Below, piece by piece: positions 51,484 through 60,358 of a DNA stretch of 64,000 bases (its first letter is position 1; every line of letters begins with the position of its first letter). The stretch is taken from contig CAKREB010000003.1 in NCBI GenBank assembly GCA_934317005.1, positions 62,001 to 126,000 on the forward strand. Direction: 5' to 3'. The position numbers were made by a program, and so were the translations under genes. Below the pieces are notes generated by a model. That model searched no databases. It was not told the DNA's origin and saw only the letters and a program-made list of their open reading frames with translations. The DNA is from an uncultured Lachnospiraceae bacterium (GTDB lineage Bacteria > Bacillota > Clostridia > Lachnospirales > Lachnospiraceae).

Positions 51484-51913
51484 GATTCCGTATCGGATTA
51501 ATTTATATGAATGCGAAGAATTTATTGACGGTGTGCACATCGCCGATCAGCTTGGTCAGGAGTATGCCATGACATTTAAGACACTTGTTATGGTAGGCAA
51601 GAGCCGTCAGTATTATGTGTTTGCGATTCCAATCGATCAGGAAGTTGATATGAAAAAGGCAGCCAAAGTAGTTGGTGAGAAGAATCTGGAAATGGTTCAC
51701 GTAAAAGATATCAATCAGGTAACTGGGTATATTCGGGGAGGATGCACTCCTATCGGCATGAAGAAAGCATATCCGACGGTTGTACATGAGAGTGCAAAAG
51801 ATTTTGACGAGATCATTGTCAGTGGTGGAAGACTGGGAACACAGATTTTTTTGAATCCGGATGATCTGATCAAGGTAACGCGTGGAAAATATGCTGATAT
51901 CATTGTGCAATAG
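51434..51913 (+). CDS. YbaK/EbsC-type aminoacyl-tRNA deacylase (Cys-tRNA(Pro) deacylase-like)
   Basis: A 159-aa protein of the YbaK/ProX editing fold: KTNAMRILDRNKIPYRINLYE at the N-terminus, the TFKTLVMVG strand with the conserved Lys, and GGCTPIGMKKAYPTVVHES near the active site. These enzymes hydrolyse mischarged Cys-tRNA(Pro). The ATG at 51434, with AGAGGTG upstream, lies inside the end of the hybrid sensor gene, a 50-bp overlap in another frame. A terminator follows. Confidence 0.9.
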   Translation: MGKEVKTNAMRILDRNKIPYRINLYECEEFIDGVHIADQLGQEYAMTFKTLVMVGKSRQYYVFAIPIDQEVDMKKAAKVVGEKNLEMVHVKDINQVTGYIRGGCTPIGMKKAYPTVVHESAKDFDEIIVSGGRLGTQIFLNPDDLIKVTRGKYADIIVQ

Positions 51914-51943
51914 TACACATGTGACATAGAAAAATACAAAGAA

Positions 51944-51990
51944 CAGAGATTGTGATGCTTTAGAACATAATCTCTGTTCTTTTTTTGCTT
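51944..51990 (+). terminator. Terminator after the YbaK gene
   Basis: ACAGAGATT pairs with AATCTCTGT around a loop of about 17 nt, then TCTTTTTTT. A copy of the terminator-linked repeat follows directly. Confidence 0.85.
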
Positions 51991-52030
51991 AGGAAAACTT
52001 TTTGCTTTCTATAAGATAAAAGACGTTTTA
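51986..52030 (+). repeat. Terminator-linked repeat, copy at 51986
   Basis: GCTTAGGAAAACTTTTTGC, then TTTCTATAAGATAAAAGACG and TTTTACGG. Similar sequence follows the terminators near 24600, 42490 and 59925. See findings. Confidence 0.45.
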
Positions 52031-52262
52031 CGGAACAATGTTTAAAATATTGCAAAATACCAACAAAATCATTTTGCTATACAACACTTCAAAACTTAAT
52101 GAATTTCGAGAAAAATGGTTTTTGAAGATAAAAATCACTAAAAAATATCATGAAAAATACTCCAAAACGTATCATCTGTAATGAAAAAACAGGGCAAAAT
52201 GCAAGGGAATAAAGGATACTGTAGTGAAAATGTATAAAAAGTAGAAAAAATGAAAAAAATAC

Positions 52263-52313
52263 TTGTATATTTTTACAAGTTGATATATAATAACATTACG
52301 AAAACGATTTAGG
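52263..52313 (+). promoter_or_regulatory. Promoter and LacI/CcpA-like operator of the sugar ABC importer
   Basis: TTGTAT, 17-bp spacer, TATAAT (52263-52291), with GAAAACGATTT (52300-52310) at the expected start site, where a cre- or LacI-type repressor would block. A second palindromic AAACGTTT lies at 52405-52412. The rest of the 544-bp gap is AT-rich. Confidence 0.55.
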
Positions 52314-52457
52314 AAAACAGTTACGTTAAAAGTATGCAGTGATAGAAAGATAAGAAAATAGTTATTGACAGGATCTGGATACATTTTTTTCAACTGTTTT
52401 ACGCAAACGTTTAAGTAAGAGAAAGGTAACAGAAATTATTTTAAGAGGAGGATTTCT

Positions 52458-53870
52458 ATGAGAAAGAAAATTTTAAGCGTACTTTTATGTACAGCAATGG
52501 CAGCAGGTATGCTGACAGGCTGTGGAGGATCAGGTGATTCAACAAGCAAGAAGAATGATGCATCAAGTGCAGACAGCAGCGCAGCAAGCTCTGATGCAGA
52601 TGCAACACCAATTCCTACAAATGCGGTAAGTGGTGATGAGAATGCCGATGATGCATTTGTTGTCTGGGGATGGAACGAAGATATTCAGAAGATTCTGGAT
52701 GGACCATTCAAAGAGGATAATCCGGATCTTTACAAACGTATCGTATTCGTAAATACAGCAGGTTCTGACTTCTATCAGACAAAGGTAGATGAAATCTTAG
52801 CGGATCAGGAAAATGCATTATATCCGGATCTGATGGGCTTGGAAGTTGACTACGTTTTGAAATATGTAAACAGTGATTACTTACTAAGTGTAGATGAGCT
52901 TGGAATCAAAGAATCAGATTACGCTAACCAGTATAAGTACAATCTTCAGTTAGGTACTGATCAGAGTGGTAAGGTAAAAGCATTATTCTGGCAGGCAACA
53001 CCTGGTAGCTGGCAGTTAAAGGCAAACTTCTGTAAGGAATATCTTGGAACAACAGATCCTACAGAGTTACAGGATAAGTACTTCGCAGATTGGGATAAGG
53101 TATTAGAAACAGCTAAGAAGGTAAATGATGCATCTAAGGGCAAGGTAAAACTCCTTTCCGGTTATGCTGATATCTTCCGTGTATTCTCAAATGCACGTAC
53201 AACAGGATGGTACGACAAAGATGATAAGATCACAATTGATGATCAGATGACAAAGTACATGGAAGTTGCTAAGAAGTTATACGAAGATGAGCTTACATAT
53301 AACACAGATCAGTGGGGAACTGACTGGTACGCTAACATGGAAGGTGACGGTAAAGAAACAAACGCAGCTCTTGCTTACACAGGCTGCCCATGGTTCACAT
53401 ATTGGTCATTAAAGGATTCTTGGGAAGAGAACACAATCCTTGTAGCTGGTCCACAGCAGTTCTACTGGGGTGGTACAGGTCTTGCAGCAACAGTTGGATG
53501 CTCAGACAAAGACATGGCTGGAACAATCATGAAGTACTTCACATGTACAGCAGATACTATGGTTAAGATTAACGCATTGAACAGTGACTTCGTAAACAAT
53601 ACAGAAGCTATCAAGACAATTATGGCTGACAAGAAAGCTAACAAGTGCTCTAAGCTTTATCCGGATGCAAAGCAGAATTATATGGAATTCTACCTTCCAC
53701 TTGCAGATGGCATCGATGCTTCCAGCGTAACAGCAGAAGATCAGGATATCAACTCTATGTGGGATACACAGGTTAAAGAGTACATCCAGGGTAACAAGGA
53801 TAAAGATACTATGATTGCTGACTTCAAGGCATCTGTACATGATAAGTACAACTATCTGAGTGCAGAATAA
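52458..53870 (+). CDS. Carbohydrate ABC transporter substrate-binding lipoprotein
   Basis: A 470-aa lipoprotein with lipobox LTGC (Cys22), followed by a Ser/Asp-rich linker (23-60) and an extracellular solute-binding domain of family 1 type (FVVWGWNEDIQKILDGPF, LYPDLMGLEVDYVLKY). Together with the two permeases downstream it forms a sugar or oligosaccharide importer. AAGAGGAGG precedes the ATG. Codon bias is strong, suggesting high expression, and a hairpin separates it from the permease genes. Confidence 0.9.
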   Translation: MRKKILSVLLCTAMAAGMLTGCGGSGDSTSKKNDASSADSSAASSDADATPIPTNAVSGDENADDAFVVWGWNEDIQKILDGPFKEDNPDLYKRIVFVNTAGSDFYQTKVDEILADQENALYPDLMGLEVDYVLKYVNSDYLLSVDELGIKESDYANQYKYNLQLGTDQSGKVKALFWQATPGSWQLKANFCKEYLGTTDPTELQDKYFADWDKVLETAKKVNDASKGKVKLLSGYADIFRVFSNARTTGWYDKDDKITIDDQMTKYMEVAKKLYEDELTYNTDQWGTDWYANMEGDGKETNAALAYTGCPWFTYWSLKDSWEENTILVAGPQQFYWGGTGLAATVGCSDKDMAGTIMKYFTCTADTMVKINALNSDFVNNTEAIKTIMADKKANKCSKLYPDAKQNYMEFYLPLADGIDASSVTAEDQDINSMWDTQVKEYIQGNKDKDTMIADFKASVHDKYNYLSAE

Positions 53871-53973
53871 TCAGACTGAGTCAGGCTGTATCATGGAAGG
53901 ACGGAAGGAAACAGTAGTCAATCCGGTACAGTAATGATTTTGGTAAGAGTTATGCAGACAAGTAAATAAAAAA

Positions 53974-54012
53974 GGAAGCTGCTTCCTTCTGAAAAGGAGG
54001 AGGCAGTTTTTT
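53974..54012 (+). terminator. Partial terminator between the binding-protein and permease genes
   Basis: CTGCTTCCT pairs imperfectly with AGGAGGAGGCAG, then TTTTTT. It likely reduces read-through into the permease genes so that binding protein is made in excess. Confidence 0.6.
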
Positions 54013-54127
54013 ATAAAAAGCAAAGGGACAGACAATAAGGGGAATTGTATTTGTTACATTTTGAATTGTTTATAAGACAAATGATAGAAAAATAATCATT
54101 TGAGAGCAGAAAGGAGTGTCATAAGAA

Positions 54128-55105
54128 GTGGGAAATCGAAAAAGACACAAGAAAGTCGAATATGGAAAGTATGGTTACTTTTTTATAGCTCCTTTTTTTA
54201 TTGCATATTTGATTTTTCAGTTTTGGCCATTAATTACTACATTTTATTATAGTACATTGATGTACTCAAAAAGAAATTTAGTAGAAACGGTAACATATGG
54301 TGGGTTAACGAACTTCACTAATATGCTTGGATTATCAGCAGGGGAAAGAGGATACGCAGTTATTTATTTGAAAAATACAGTGATCATGTGGATCTGCAAC
54401 TTTATTCCACAGATTATTGTTTCTCTTCTGTTAGCGGCATGGCTGTCTGACAGTAAGATTAAGTTGAAAGCAACAGGCGTTTACAAGATTATCATTTATT
54501 TGCCAAGCGTTATTACAGCAGCATCTGTATCTGTATTGTTTAACGCAATGTTCTCTCAGTATGGACCGATCACAAAGTCATTGGTTTCATTGGGAATCTT
54601 AGATAAGAGCTTTGATTTCATGCGCAGTGTATCAGGAACAAGAGGTCTGGTTTCATTGATCCTGTTCTGGATGTGGTATGGTAATACAACACTGCTTTTG
54701 ATATCAGGTGTTTTAGGTATTGATCCTAGTATCTATGAGGCGGCAGATATTGATGGAGCGAATACACAGCAGAAGTTTTTCCGTATTACGCTTCCATTGT
54801 TAAAGCCTATTTTGATGTATGTATTGATCACATCTGCTATCGGTGGTTTACAGATGTACGATATACCGGCATTGTTTAACCGCAGTAAGACAGGATTTAT
54901 TGGATTGCCGGATGATACTTCGACAACCTTGACGATGTATATCATGCGATTATACAGTAGTGATGTAGGAAAGGCAGCCGCCGTATCCGTATTCCTCTTT
55001 ATTATCACATTGATCATCAGTTTGTTATTCTTTGCGACAATGGGTGATAAAGATGCCAGAGCTTTGAAGAAGGCTCAGAAGAAACAGAGAAAGGCGGGGA
55101 TGTAA
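54128..55105 (+). CDS. Carbohydrate ABC transporter permease, MalF-type
   Basis: A 325-aa membrane protein with six helices and the EAA-loop YEAADIDGANTQQKFFRITLPLLKPI characteristic of CUT1 sugar permeases. It begins with GTG at 54128, preceded by GAAAGGAG at slightly long spacing. It is followed at 2 bp by its partner permease. Confidence 0.92.
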   Translation: MGNRKRHKKVEYGKYGYFFIAPFFIAYLIFQFWPLITTFYYSTLMYSKRNLVETVTYGGLTNFTNMLGLSAGERGYAVIYLKNTVIMWICNFIPQIIVSLLLAAWLSDSKIKLKATGVYKIIIYLPSVITAASVSVLFNAMFSQYGPITKSLVSLGILDKSFDFMRSVSGTRGLVSLILFWMWYGNTTLLLISGVLGIDPSIYEAADIDGANTQQKFFRITLPLLKPILMYVLITSAIGGLQMYDIPALFNRSKTGFIGLPDDTSTTLTMYIMRLYSSDVGKAAAVSVFLFIITLIISLLFFATMGDKDARALKKAQKKQRKAGM

Positions 55106-55107
55106 TT

Positions 55108-55995
55108 ATGGGTGAAAAGGCAGTTATGAGTAATGGTATCAACAAAAGTTACTCTGCATCAATTTTCAGACAAAAGTTATTTCGCAATATTATTTGTATT
55201 CTGTTTTGTATCATCAGTTTATTGCCATTTGTTATGATGATCATGAATGCAACCAGAACATCCAGTGAGATCCAGCAGGGAATTTCCCTGTTGCCATCAG
55301 GAAACTTCATGAAAAACTGGAAAAACCTTTTGGTAAAACAGTCTGGTATGCAGCTTACAATGGGAAGAGCAATGTTGAACTCTTTGATCATTGCAGTACC
55401 CGGTACATTTTGTGCAGTTTATTTTTCGGCAATGACTGCATATGGTATTCATGTATATGACTTTAAGGGAAGAAAATTTGCATGGGCATTTATCATGGCA
55501 ATCATGATGATCCCAAGTCAGATTACGATTATCGGTTTCTACAAGTTTATGATGAAATTAAACATGTTAGATAACTACCTTCCTTTGATCGTTCCAACGA
55601 TTGCAGCACCTGCAGTAGTATTTTTTATGAAGCAGTACATGGAAAGTACACTGTCACTGGAAATGATTGAAGCAGCCAGAATTGATGGCGCCGGAGAGTT
55701 TCGTATTTTTAACACGATTATTGTTCCTTTGTTAAAACCGGCTTTGGCTACACAGGCAATCTTCCAGTTTATCGCACAGTGGAACAACCTGTTTACACCA
55801 TCTATCCTGCTGACGACAGAGTCGAAAAAGACGTTGCCACTGTTCGTTCAGATGCTGACATCCGATCAGTTTAAGGTAGACTTTGGTGTAGTATATATGG
55901 GATTGTTCATTACGGTTATTCCTTTGATCATTGCATATCTGTTATTGTCAAAGTATATTGTGGCCGGTGTATCTCTTGGTGGTGTAAAAGGATAA
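55108..55995 (+). CDS. Carbohydrate ABC transporter permease, MalG-type
   Basis: A 295-aa membrane protein with six helices and the EAA-loop IEAARIDGAGEFRIFNTIIVPLLKPAL. It is the second CUT1 permease. No ATPase gene follows, so the importer must borrow a shared MsmX-type ATPase encoded elsewhere, as is usual for CUT1 systems of Firmicutes. Confidence 0.92.
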   Translation: MGEKAVMSNGINKSYSASIFRQKLFRNIICILFCIISLLPFVMMIMNATRTSSEIQQGISLLPSGNFMKNWKNLLVKQSGMQLTMGRAMLNSLIIAVPGTFCAVYFSAMTAYGIHVYDFKGRKFAWAFIMAIMMIPSQITIIGFYKFMMKLNMLDNYLPLIVPTIAAPAVVFFMKQYMESTLSLEMIEAARIDGAGEFRIFNTIIVPLLKPALATQAIFQFIAQWNNLFTPSILLTTESKKTLPLFVQMLTSDQFKVDFGVVYMGLFITVIPLIIAYLLLSKYIVAGVSLGGVKG

Positions 55996-56036
55996 AGAAT
56001 CATCGGGGACTAGTAAGCATACACAGCATAGCAAAA

Positions 56037-56073
56037 GTAGAGGTTATCACTTTAGAGTGGTAGCCTCTTTTTT
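56037..56073 (+). terminator. Terminator of the sugar importer operon
   Basis: AGAGGTTATCACT pairs with AGTGGTAGCCTCT around TTAG, then TTTTTT. Confidence 0.88.
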
Positions 56074-56111
56074 GTTGAATGATATTAGGAAAATGCTCGT
56101 AGAGGAGAAAC

Positions 56112-56141
56112 TTGCATGGTTTGTCAAATCTGTGCTATGAT
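56112..56141 (+). promoter_or_regulatory. Promoter of the family 5 binding-protein gene
   Basis: TTGCAT, 18-bp spacer and an extended -10 TGC-TATGAT, about 55 bp before the ATG. Confidence 0.6.
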
Positions 56142-56196
56142 AGACATAAGTACGGGTTATTGTGCGTAGTTTGCAGCACAGGAATGAGGTTAAAAT

Positions 56197-58401
56197 ATGA
56201 GAATACAAATAAAGAAAGTAATGGCAATCTGTCTGGCACTGTCAATGGCGGTAAATAGTGCAGGTTGTGGAAAGCAAAAGAAGGAGCCAAAGCCGACACC
56301 GCGGGCAACAGCGAAGGTAGATGAAGGAAATGCAAACGCAAAAGGAAAGGGTGACAATCAGGCAGATGTTCCGATTGTTGTCGCAACAACGCAGTTTTCG
56401 AAAAAGTTTAATCCTTTTGTGGCAAAAAATGAAGCAGACAAACAGGCGGTAGATCTGACACAGATCAAGCTTGTGACAAATGATCGCGCAGGACGGCTGA
56501 TCTATAAAGGAATTGATGGTGAGCTGCGCCAGTATGGTGATGAAAATTACACATATTATGGTGCGAGTGATCTGTCAATCGCATATGATGATAAAACAGA
56601 TCAGACAACCTATAAGATCAAGCTGCGGGATGATCTGGTCTTTAGTGATGGTGAAAAGGTAACGATAGATGATGTGATTTTCTCTATGTATGTTTTTTGC
56701 GATAAGGATTATTCTGGAGAATATGATCTGAAGAATATGCCGATTCAGGGGCTTTTAAACTACCTTGCTGACAGTACACGGGCAGAGAAAATTTCCGAAA
56801 AAAAGATTGCAAAGTATCGTAAAAAGCATGCAAAGTCCCTTAAAAAATGGACGAAAAAGCATATTACCCTAAAGGGGATAGAAGGAAAGCAGGCAAACGA
56901 TGCCATAGAAAATCATATCCGTATTCTTCTAGCAAAAGGAAAGGGAAAGAAGGTCAAACAGATTTCGGGAATCCACAAGGTAAGTGATTATGAGATGACA
57001 CTTACAACGAAGGGGTATTCCAGAGAAATGTCAAAAGCACTTCAGATCCCTGTCTGCGCATTGCATTATTATGGAGATACGGCAAAGTTTGATGTGGCAA
57101 AGCACCGGTTTGGCTTTACGCGGGGAGATATTTCCTCTGTCCGTGCCAACAAGACTGCTCCGGTTGGCGCAGGAGCATATCGTTTCGTAAAATATGAGGA
57201 CGGCATAGTGTATTTTACTTCTAATGAACTGTACTTTTTGGGCTGTCCTAAGATTGCATATCTTCAGTTGAAAGATATCACAGAGAGTCTGAAGGAAACG
57301 GCACAGAATCTGGAAGAGAAAAAAGTCCGTGCGCAACAGCAGGTGCAGGATGAGGAACAGGCAGAAAAGGGGATGGAGCTGGCAACTCTTCCGGAAGTAG
57401 AGGATTTAACGGGTGGTGTGGCAGACGTAATTACAGGAAACTTCAAAGGAAAAGATCTGATGTCTGTAGGAAATGTAAATTCAAACGGAAAGATATCCGG
57501 TGATACGATACAGACACAGCTGATTGGCGACGGAAGCTACTATTATATTGGAATACATGCGAAAAATGTTTCAGTTCATAGAGCAGAAAATAGTGAAGCG
57601 TCTAGAAACCTTCGAAAAGCACTGGCGACTGTTTTGAGTGCATCGCGAGAGAGCTTATATGAAAAAGATTCTGATGCAGTGAGGATTGTTAATTATCCAA
57701 TCGCATCCGAATCGTGGGTTTCTCCTGCGCTTAACAGTGATTCTTACCGGACAGCCTATGCAAAAAAGGTTTCCGGTGAAGATATATATAGTGGAAAAGA
57801 AAAAACGCAGGAAAAAGAGGAGCTGGCAGTGGAAGCGGCTTTGGAATATTTGGAAAAAGCAGGCTACACCATAGAAGACAAAAAAGCGGTGAAAGCACCG
57901 GTTGGAGCTTCACTGACGTATACTGTTTTGGTAAGTGACGGAGAAAAGAACAATTTATATCCTGCTGTGGAAAAGGCGGCAGAGCTTTTGGACAGACTGG
58001 GAATAACCTTAAAGATTCAGAAGGTAGACGGAGAAAAGCTGTTAGATAAGAAGTTAAAACAAGGAAAGCAGGAGCTGTGGGTTGGAAGTCGTGATATAGA
58101 AGATGTAGATCTTGCAGCACACTATGGTTCCAAGCAGGAAACGAATTATTTTGGGCTGTCGAATCGAAAGATGGATCGTCTGACAGAAAGACTGAATACA
58201 TGGATGAGATCGGCAGATCGAAAGACATTGTATCAACGCTGTTTCCGTATGACGATGAAATGCGCTATCGAGGTACCGGTTTGTGAATACCGAAAAAGCT
58301 GTATCTTTAGTGCGAAGCGTATTGATACGGATACGATTCCGCAGGCAAGCACTCCGTATTACAGCTGGTTGAATGAAATACAGAAGGTAGCAATGGAGTA
58401 G
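56197..58401 (+). CDS. Family 5 (oligopeptide-type) extracellular solute-binding lipoprotein
   Basis: A 734-aa lipoprotein with lipobox SAGC (Cys24) and a Pro/Thr/Lys-rich linker. The mature protein has the SBP_bac_5 layout: VVATTQFSKKFNPFVAKN, SDGEKVTIDDVIFSMYVF, and a late YYIGIHAKN segment. A Gln/Glu-rich insert (about 365-400) interrupts the fold. At ~700 residues it is long for an OppA (~540 aa). No Opp permease or ATPase genes are adjacent. DUF951 and rpsF follow. Confidence 0.85.
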   Translation: MRIQIKKVMAICLALSMAVNSAGCGKQKKEPKPTPRATAKVDEGNANAKGKGDNQADVPIVVATTQFSKKFNPFVAKNEADKQAVDLTQIKLVTNDRAGRLIYKGIDGELRQYGDENYTYYGASDLSIAYDDKTDQTTYKIKLRDDLVFSDGEKVTIDDVIFSMYVFCDKDYSGEYDLKNMPIQGLLNYLADSTRAEKISEKKIAKYRKKHAKSLKKWTKKHITLKGIEGKQANDAIENHIRILLAKGKGKKVKQISGIHKVSDYEMTLTTKGYSREMSKALQIPVCALHYYGDTAKFDVAKHRFGFTRGDISSVRANKTAPVGAGAYRFVKYEDGIVYFTSNELYFLGCPKIAYLQLKDITESLKETAQNLEEKKVRAQQQVQDEEQAEKGMELATLPEVEDLTGGVADVITGNFKGKDLMSVGNVNSNGKISGDTIQTQLIGDGSYYYIGIHAKNVSVHRAENSEASRNLRKALATVLSASRESLYEKDSDAVRIVNYPIASESWVSPALNSDSYRTAYAKKVSGEDIYSGKEKTQEKEELAVEAALEYLEKAGYTIEDKKAVKAPVGASLTYTVLVSDGEKNNLYPAVEKAAELLDRLGITLKIQKVDGEKLLDKKLKQGKQELWVGSRDIEDVDLAAHYGSKQETNYFGLSNRKMDRLTERLNTWMRSADRKTLYQRCFRMTMKCAIEVPVCEYRKSCIFSAKRIDTDTIPQASTPYYSWLNEIQKVAME

Positions 58402-58408
58402 AAAAAAT

Positions 58409-58591
58409 ATGGATTTTAAGATTGGTGATGTGATCAAAATGAAAAAGGCGCATCCCTGTGGCACAAATCAATGGGAGATTACCCGTGTAGGAATGGACTT
58501 CCGCTTAAAGTGCCGGGGGTGCGGCAGGCAGGTGATGTTACCACGGAAGCAGGTTGAGAAAGGATTCCGCGGTAAGATAGAAAATGCATAG
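58409..58591 (+). CDS. DUF951 family small protein
   Basis: 60 aa with the DUF951 hallmark FKIGDVIKMKKAHPCG, TRVGMDFRLKCRGCGRQVMLPR. It has Cys at about 17, 36 and 39, and a conserved Arg/Lys-rich C-terminus. It is often located just upstream of rpsF-ssb-rpsR in Firmicutes, as here, and its role is unknown. It follows the binding-protein gene by 7 bp. Confidence 0.9.
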   Translation: MDFKIGDVIKMKKAHPCGTNQWEITRVGMDFRLKCRGCGRQVMLPRKQVEKGFRGKIENA

Positions 58592-58618
58592 AAAAGCCGG
58601 ACAAAGATAAAAAAGTTC

Positions 58619-58647
58619 TTGCATATAAGCTGAAAATGTGATAGAAT
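58619..58647 (+). promoter_or_regulatory. Promoter of rpsF-ssb-rpsR
   Basis: TTGCAT, 17-bp spacer, TAGAAT. The start is near 58654, giving a 130-nt leader. Confidence 0.6.
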
Positions 58648-58694
58648 GTCAAATTGTGATACGTTAATTTTCCTTGCTCTCTTCTGCTAGGACA

Positions 58695-58742
58695 AAGTGT
58701 GTAGAAACACATCGTTTCTGAGCTTATCACGCAGAAACGTTG
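58695..58742 (+). promoter_or_regulatory. Structured leader of rpsF, possible S6:S18 autoregulatory site
   Basis: Two hairpins: GTGT-gtagaa-ACAC, and CGTTTCTG pairing with CAGAAACG. An S6:S18-binding leader is known before rpsF in many bacteria; whether this one has the conserved binding bulge cannot be settled by eye. Confidence 0.4.
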
Positions 58743-58783
58743 TCATGAGGAGGGCCAGAGACCAAAAGGAGGTACAGGCAACT

Positions 58784-59071
58784 ATGAACAAATATGAGTT
58801 AGCGTTAGTTGTCAATGCTAAGATCGAAGAAGATGTGAGATTAGCTACAGTAGAAAAAGCAAAGGATTATGTTGCTAAGTTCGGTGGTAATGTCACAGAG
58901 GTTGAAGAGTGGGGCAAGAAGAAGCTTGCTTACGAGATTCAGCATATGAAGGAAGGATACTACTACTTCATTAAATTCGACGCTGAGGCAGATGTTCCAG
59001 GCAACCTTGAGCAGGTTGTTCGTATTATGGACAATGTCATCAGATTCTTATGCATTAGACAGGAAGCATAG
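58784..59071 (+). CDS. rpsF: 30S ribosomal protein S6
   Basis: 95 aa with the S6 pattern MNKYELALVVNA, VEEWGKKKLAYEI, GYYYFIKFDAE. AAAAGGAGG precedes the ATG at 58784. It binds S18 on the small-subunit platform and is first in the rpsF-ssb-rpsR operon. Confidence 0.97.
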   Translation: MNKYELALVVNAKIEEDVRLATVEKAKDYVAKFGGNVTEVEEWGKKKLAYEIQHMKEGYYYFIKFDAEADVPGNLEQVVRIMDNVIRFLCIRQEA

Positions 59072-59091
59072 GAAAGGAAGGTGTTTCCTAA

Positions 59092-59547
59092 ATGAATAAG
59101 GTTATTCTGATGGGACGTTTGACCCGTGATCCTGAGATCCGTTATTCTTCAGGAGAAAATCAGACAGCAATCGCAAGATATACTCTTGCGGTAGATCGTA
59201 GATTTAGACGTCAGGGTGATGAGCAGACAGCAGATTTTATCAACTGTGTTGTGTTTGGCAGGGGAGCAGAATTTGCAGAAAATTATCTTCATCAGGGCAC
59301 GAAGATCGTAGCAGTTGGTCGTATTCAGACAGGTAGCTACACAAACAAAGATGGACAGCGTGTTTATACCACAGATGTAGTTGTGGAGGAACAGGAATTC
59401 GCTGAGAGCAAGGCGGCAGCCGCAGGAAATGGTGGCGGTTATCAGCAGGCAGCAGCTCCATCCAGACCGGAGCCTACACAGGCGGCTGGTGACGGATTTA
59501 TGAATATTCCGGATGCCATCGATGAGGAATTACCATTTAAAAACTAG
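59092..59547 (+). CDS. ssb: Single-stranded DNA-binding protein
   Basis: 151 aa with an N-terminal OB fold (MNKVILMGRLTRDPEIRYS, FINCVVFGRGAEFAENYLHQGTKIVAVGRIQTGSYTNKDGQRVY). A Gly/Gln/Pro-rich linker leads to an acidic tip ending DEELPFKN, a variant of the DDDIPF motif that recruits partner proteins. It lies between rpsF and rpsR as usual. Confidence 0.97.
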   Translation: MNKVILMGRLTRDPEIRYSSGENQTAIARYTLAVDRRFRRQGDEQTADFINCVVFGRGAEFAENYLHQGTKIVAVGRIQTGSYTNKDGQRVYTTDVVVEEQEFAESKAAAAGNGGGYQQAAAPSRPEPTQAAGDGFMNIPDAIDEELPFKN

Positions 59548-59580
59548 TTTGAACTAGTAGTATATTAAGGAGGTTTCAAA

Positions 59581-59847
59581 ATGGCATACAATAAAGGCGA
59601 TAAAGATGGTGCTTCTTCAAGAAGAAGACCAATTCGTAGAAGAAAGAAAGTATGTGTATTCTGTGCAGATAAAGAGCATGATTACATTGACTACAAAGAT
59701 GTAAACAAATTAAAGAGATATGTCTCTGAGAGAGGCAAGATTCTTCCTAGAAGAATCACAGGAAACTGTGCAAAGCATCAGAGAGCTTTGACAGTAGCTG
59801 TAAAGCGTGCAAGACATGTTGCAATCATGCCTTACACAACAGACTAA
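59581..59847 (+). CDS. rpsR: 30S ribosomal protein S18
   Basis: 88 aa, basic, with the motif KVCVFCADKEHDYIDYKDV, LKRYVSERGKILPRRITG and HQRALTVAVKRARHVAIMPYT. The two Cys near the N-terminus indicate a zinc-binding form. AAGGAGG precedes the ATG. Last gene of the operon. Confidence 0.97.
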   Translation: MAYNKGDKDGASSRRRPIRRRKKVCVFCADKEHDYIDYKDVNKLKRYVSERGKILPRRITGNCAKHQRALTVAVKRARHVAIMPYTTD

Positions 59848-59884
59848 TTATAAGTTTGTATTGAAAAGTGAATAGAACTTTTAT

Positions 59885-59926
59885 GAGAACTGTTTCATAG
59901 AAATATGGGGCAGTTCTTTTTTACTT
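59885..59926 (+). terminator. Terminator of rpsF-ssb-rpsR
   Basis: AGAACTG pairs with CAGTTCT around a loop of about 19 nt, then TTTTTT. A copy of the terminator-linked repeat follows (59930-59975). Confidence 0.75.
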
Positions 59927-60000
59927 ATGTGAAACTTTTTTGCTATAACTTAGAAATATTTTGCAGGGGGTGCGAACGTTACACAGAGGAGGATTATTAT

Positions 60001-60078
60001 ATGAAAAAGTTGCGCACTGGTTGCGCAAAATATACTGTAGTATATAGTAGAAAAGGTGCAGACAGCTTAGCAGAGTGA
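60001..60078 (+). CDS. Possible 25-residue basic peptide
   Basis: ATG at 60001 with a strong GAGGAGG eight bases upstream, 25 codons to TGA. The peptide is basic and unlike any family I know (starts MKKLRTGCAKYTVVYSRKG). Its coding DNA contains TTGCGCA-ctggt-TGCGCAA, a hairpin just after the start. No promoter is clear. The rest of 60079-60358 is AT-rich and shows no other element; the GH5 gene begins at 60359. Confidence 0.35.
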   Translation: MKKLRTGCAKYTVVYSRKGADSLAE

Positions 60079-60358
60079 CGGAAAAATGTGAATAAACGAT
60101 AAACAATATTCTTAAATAAATAATTCTATGATATACAAAATAGACAAAAAAGAATATGAAAATTTACTATAATTGTGATAAAATTCGTGAAAATGACGAA
60201 AAAATCATGAAATGTGAAAAAAGACTGTACAAAATGTTTACGATTTATTAATATATCAATGAAGCATTCAATAAAACACACAAACATGGTTAATCGGTTG
60301 CAAAAACATGGGGACAAAGAGAGGGAAGCGCACCATATTAATCGGAGAAGGAGGAAAC

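Noticed and set aside
52378..52457. A promoter at TTGACA near 52367
   Set aside because: No -10 element is found at suitable spacing; the TTGTAT/TATAAT pair at 52263 is far better.
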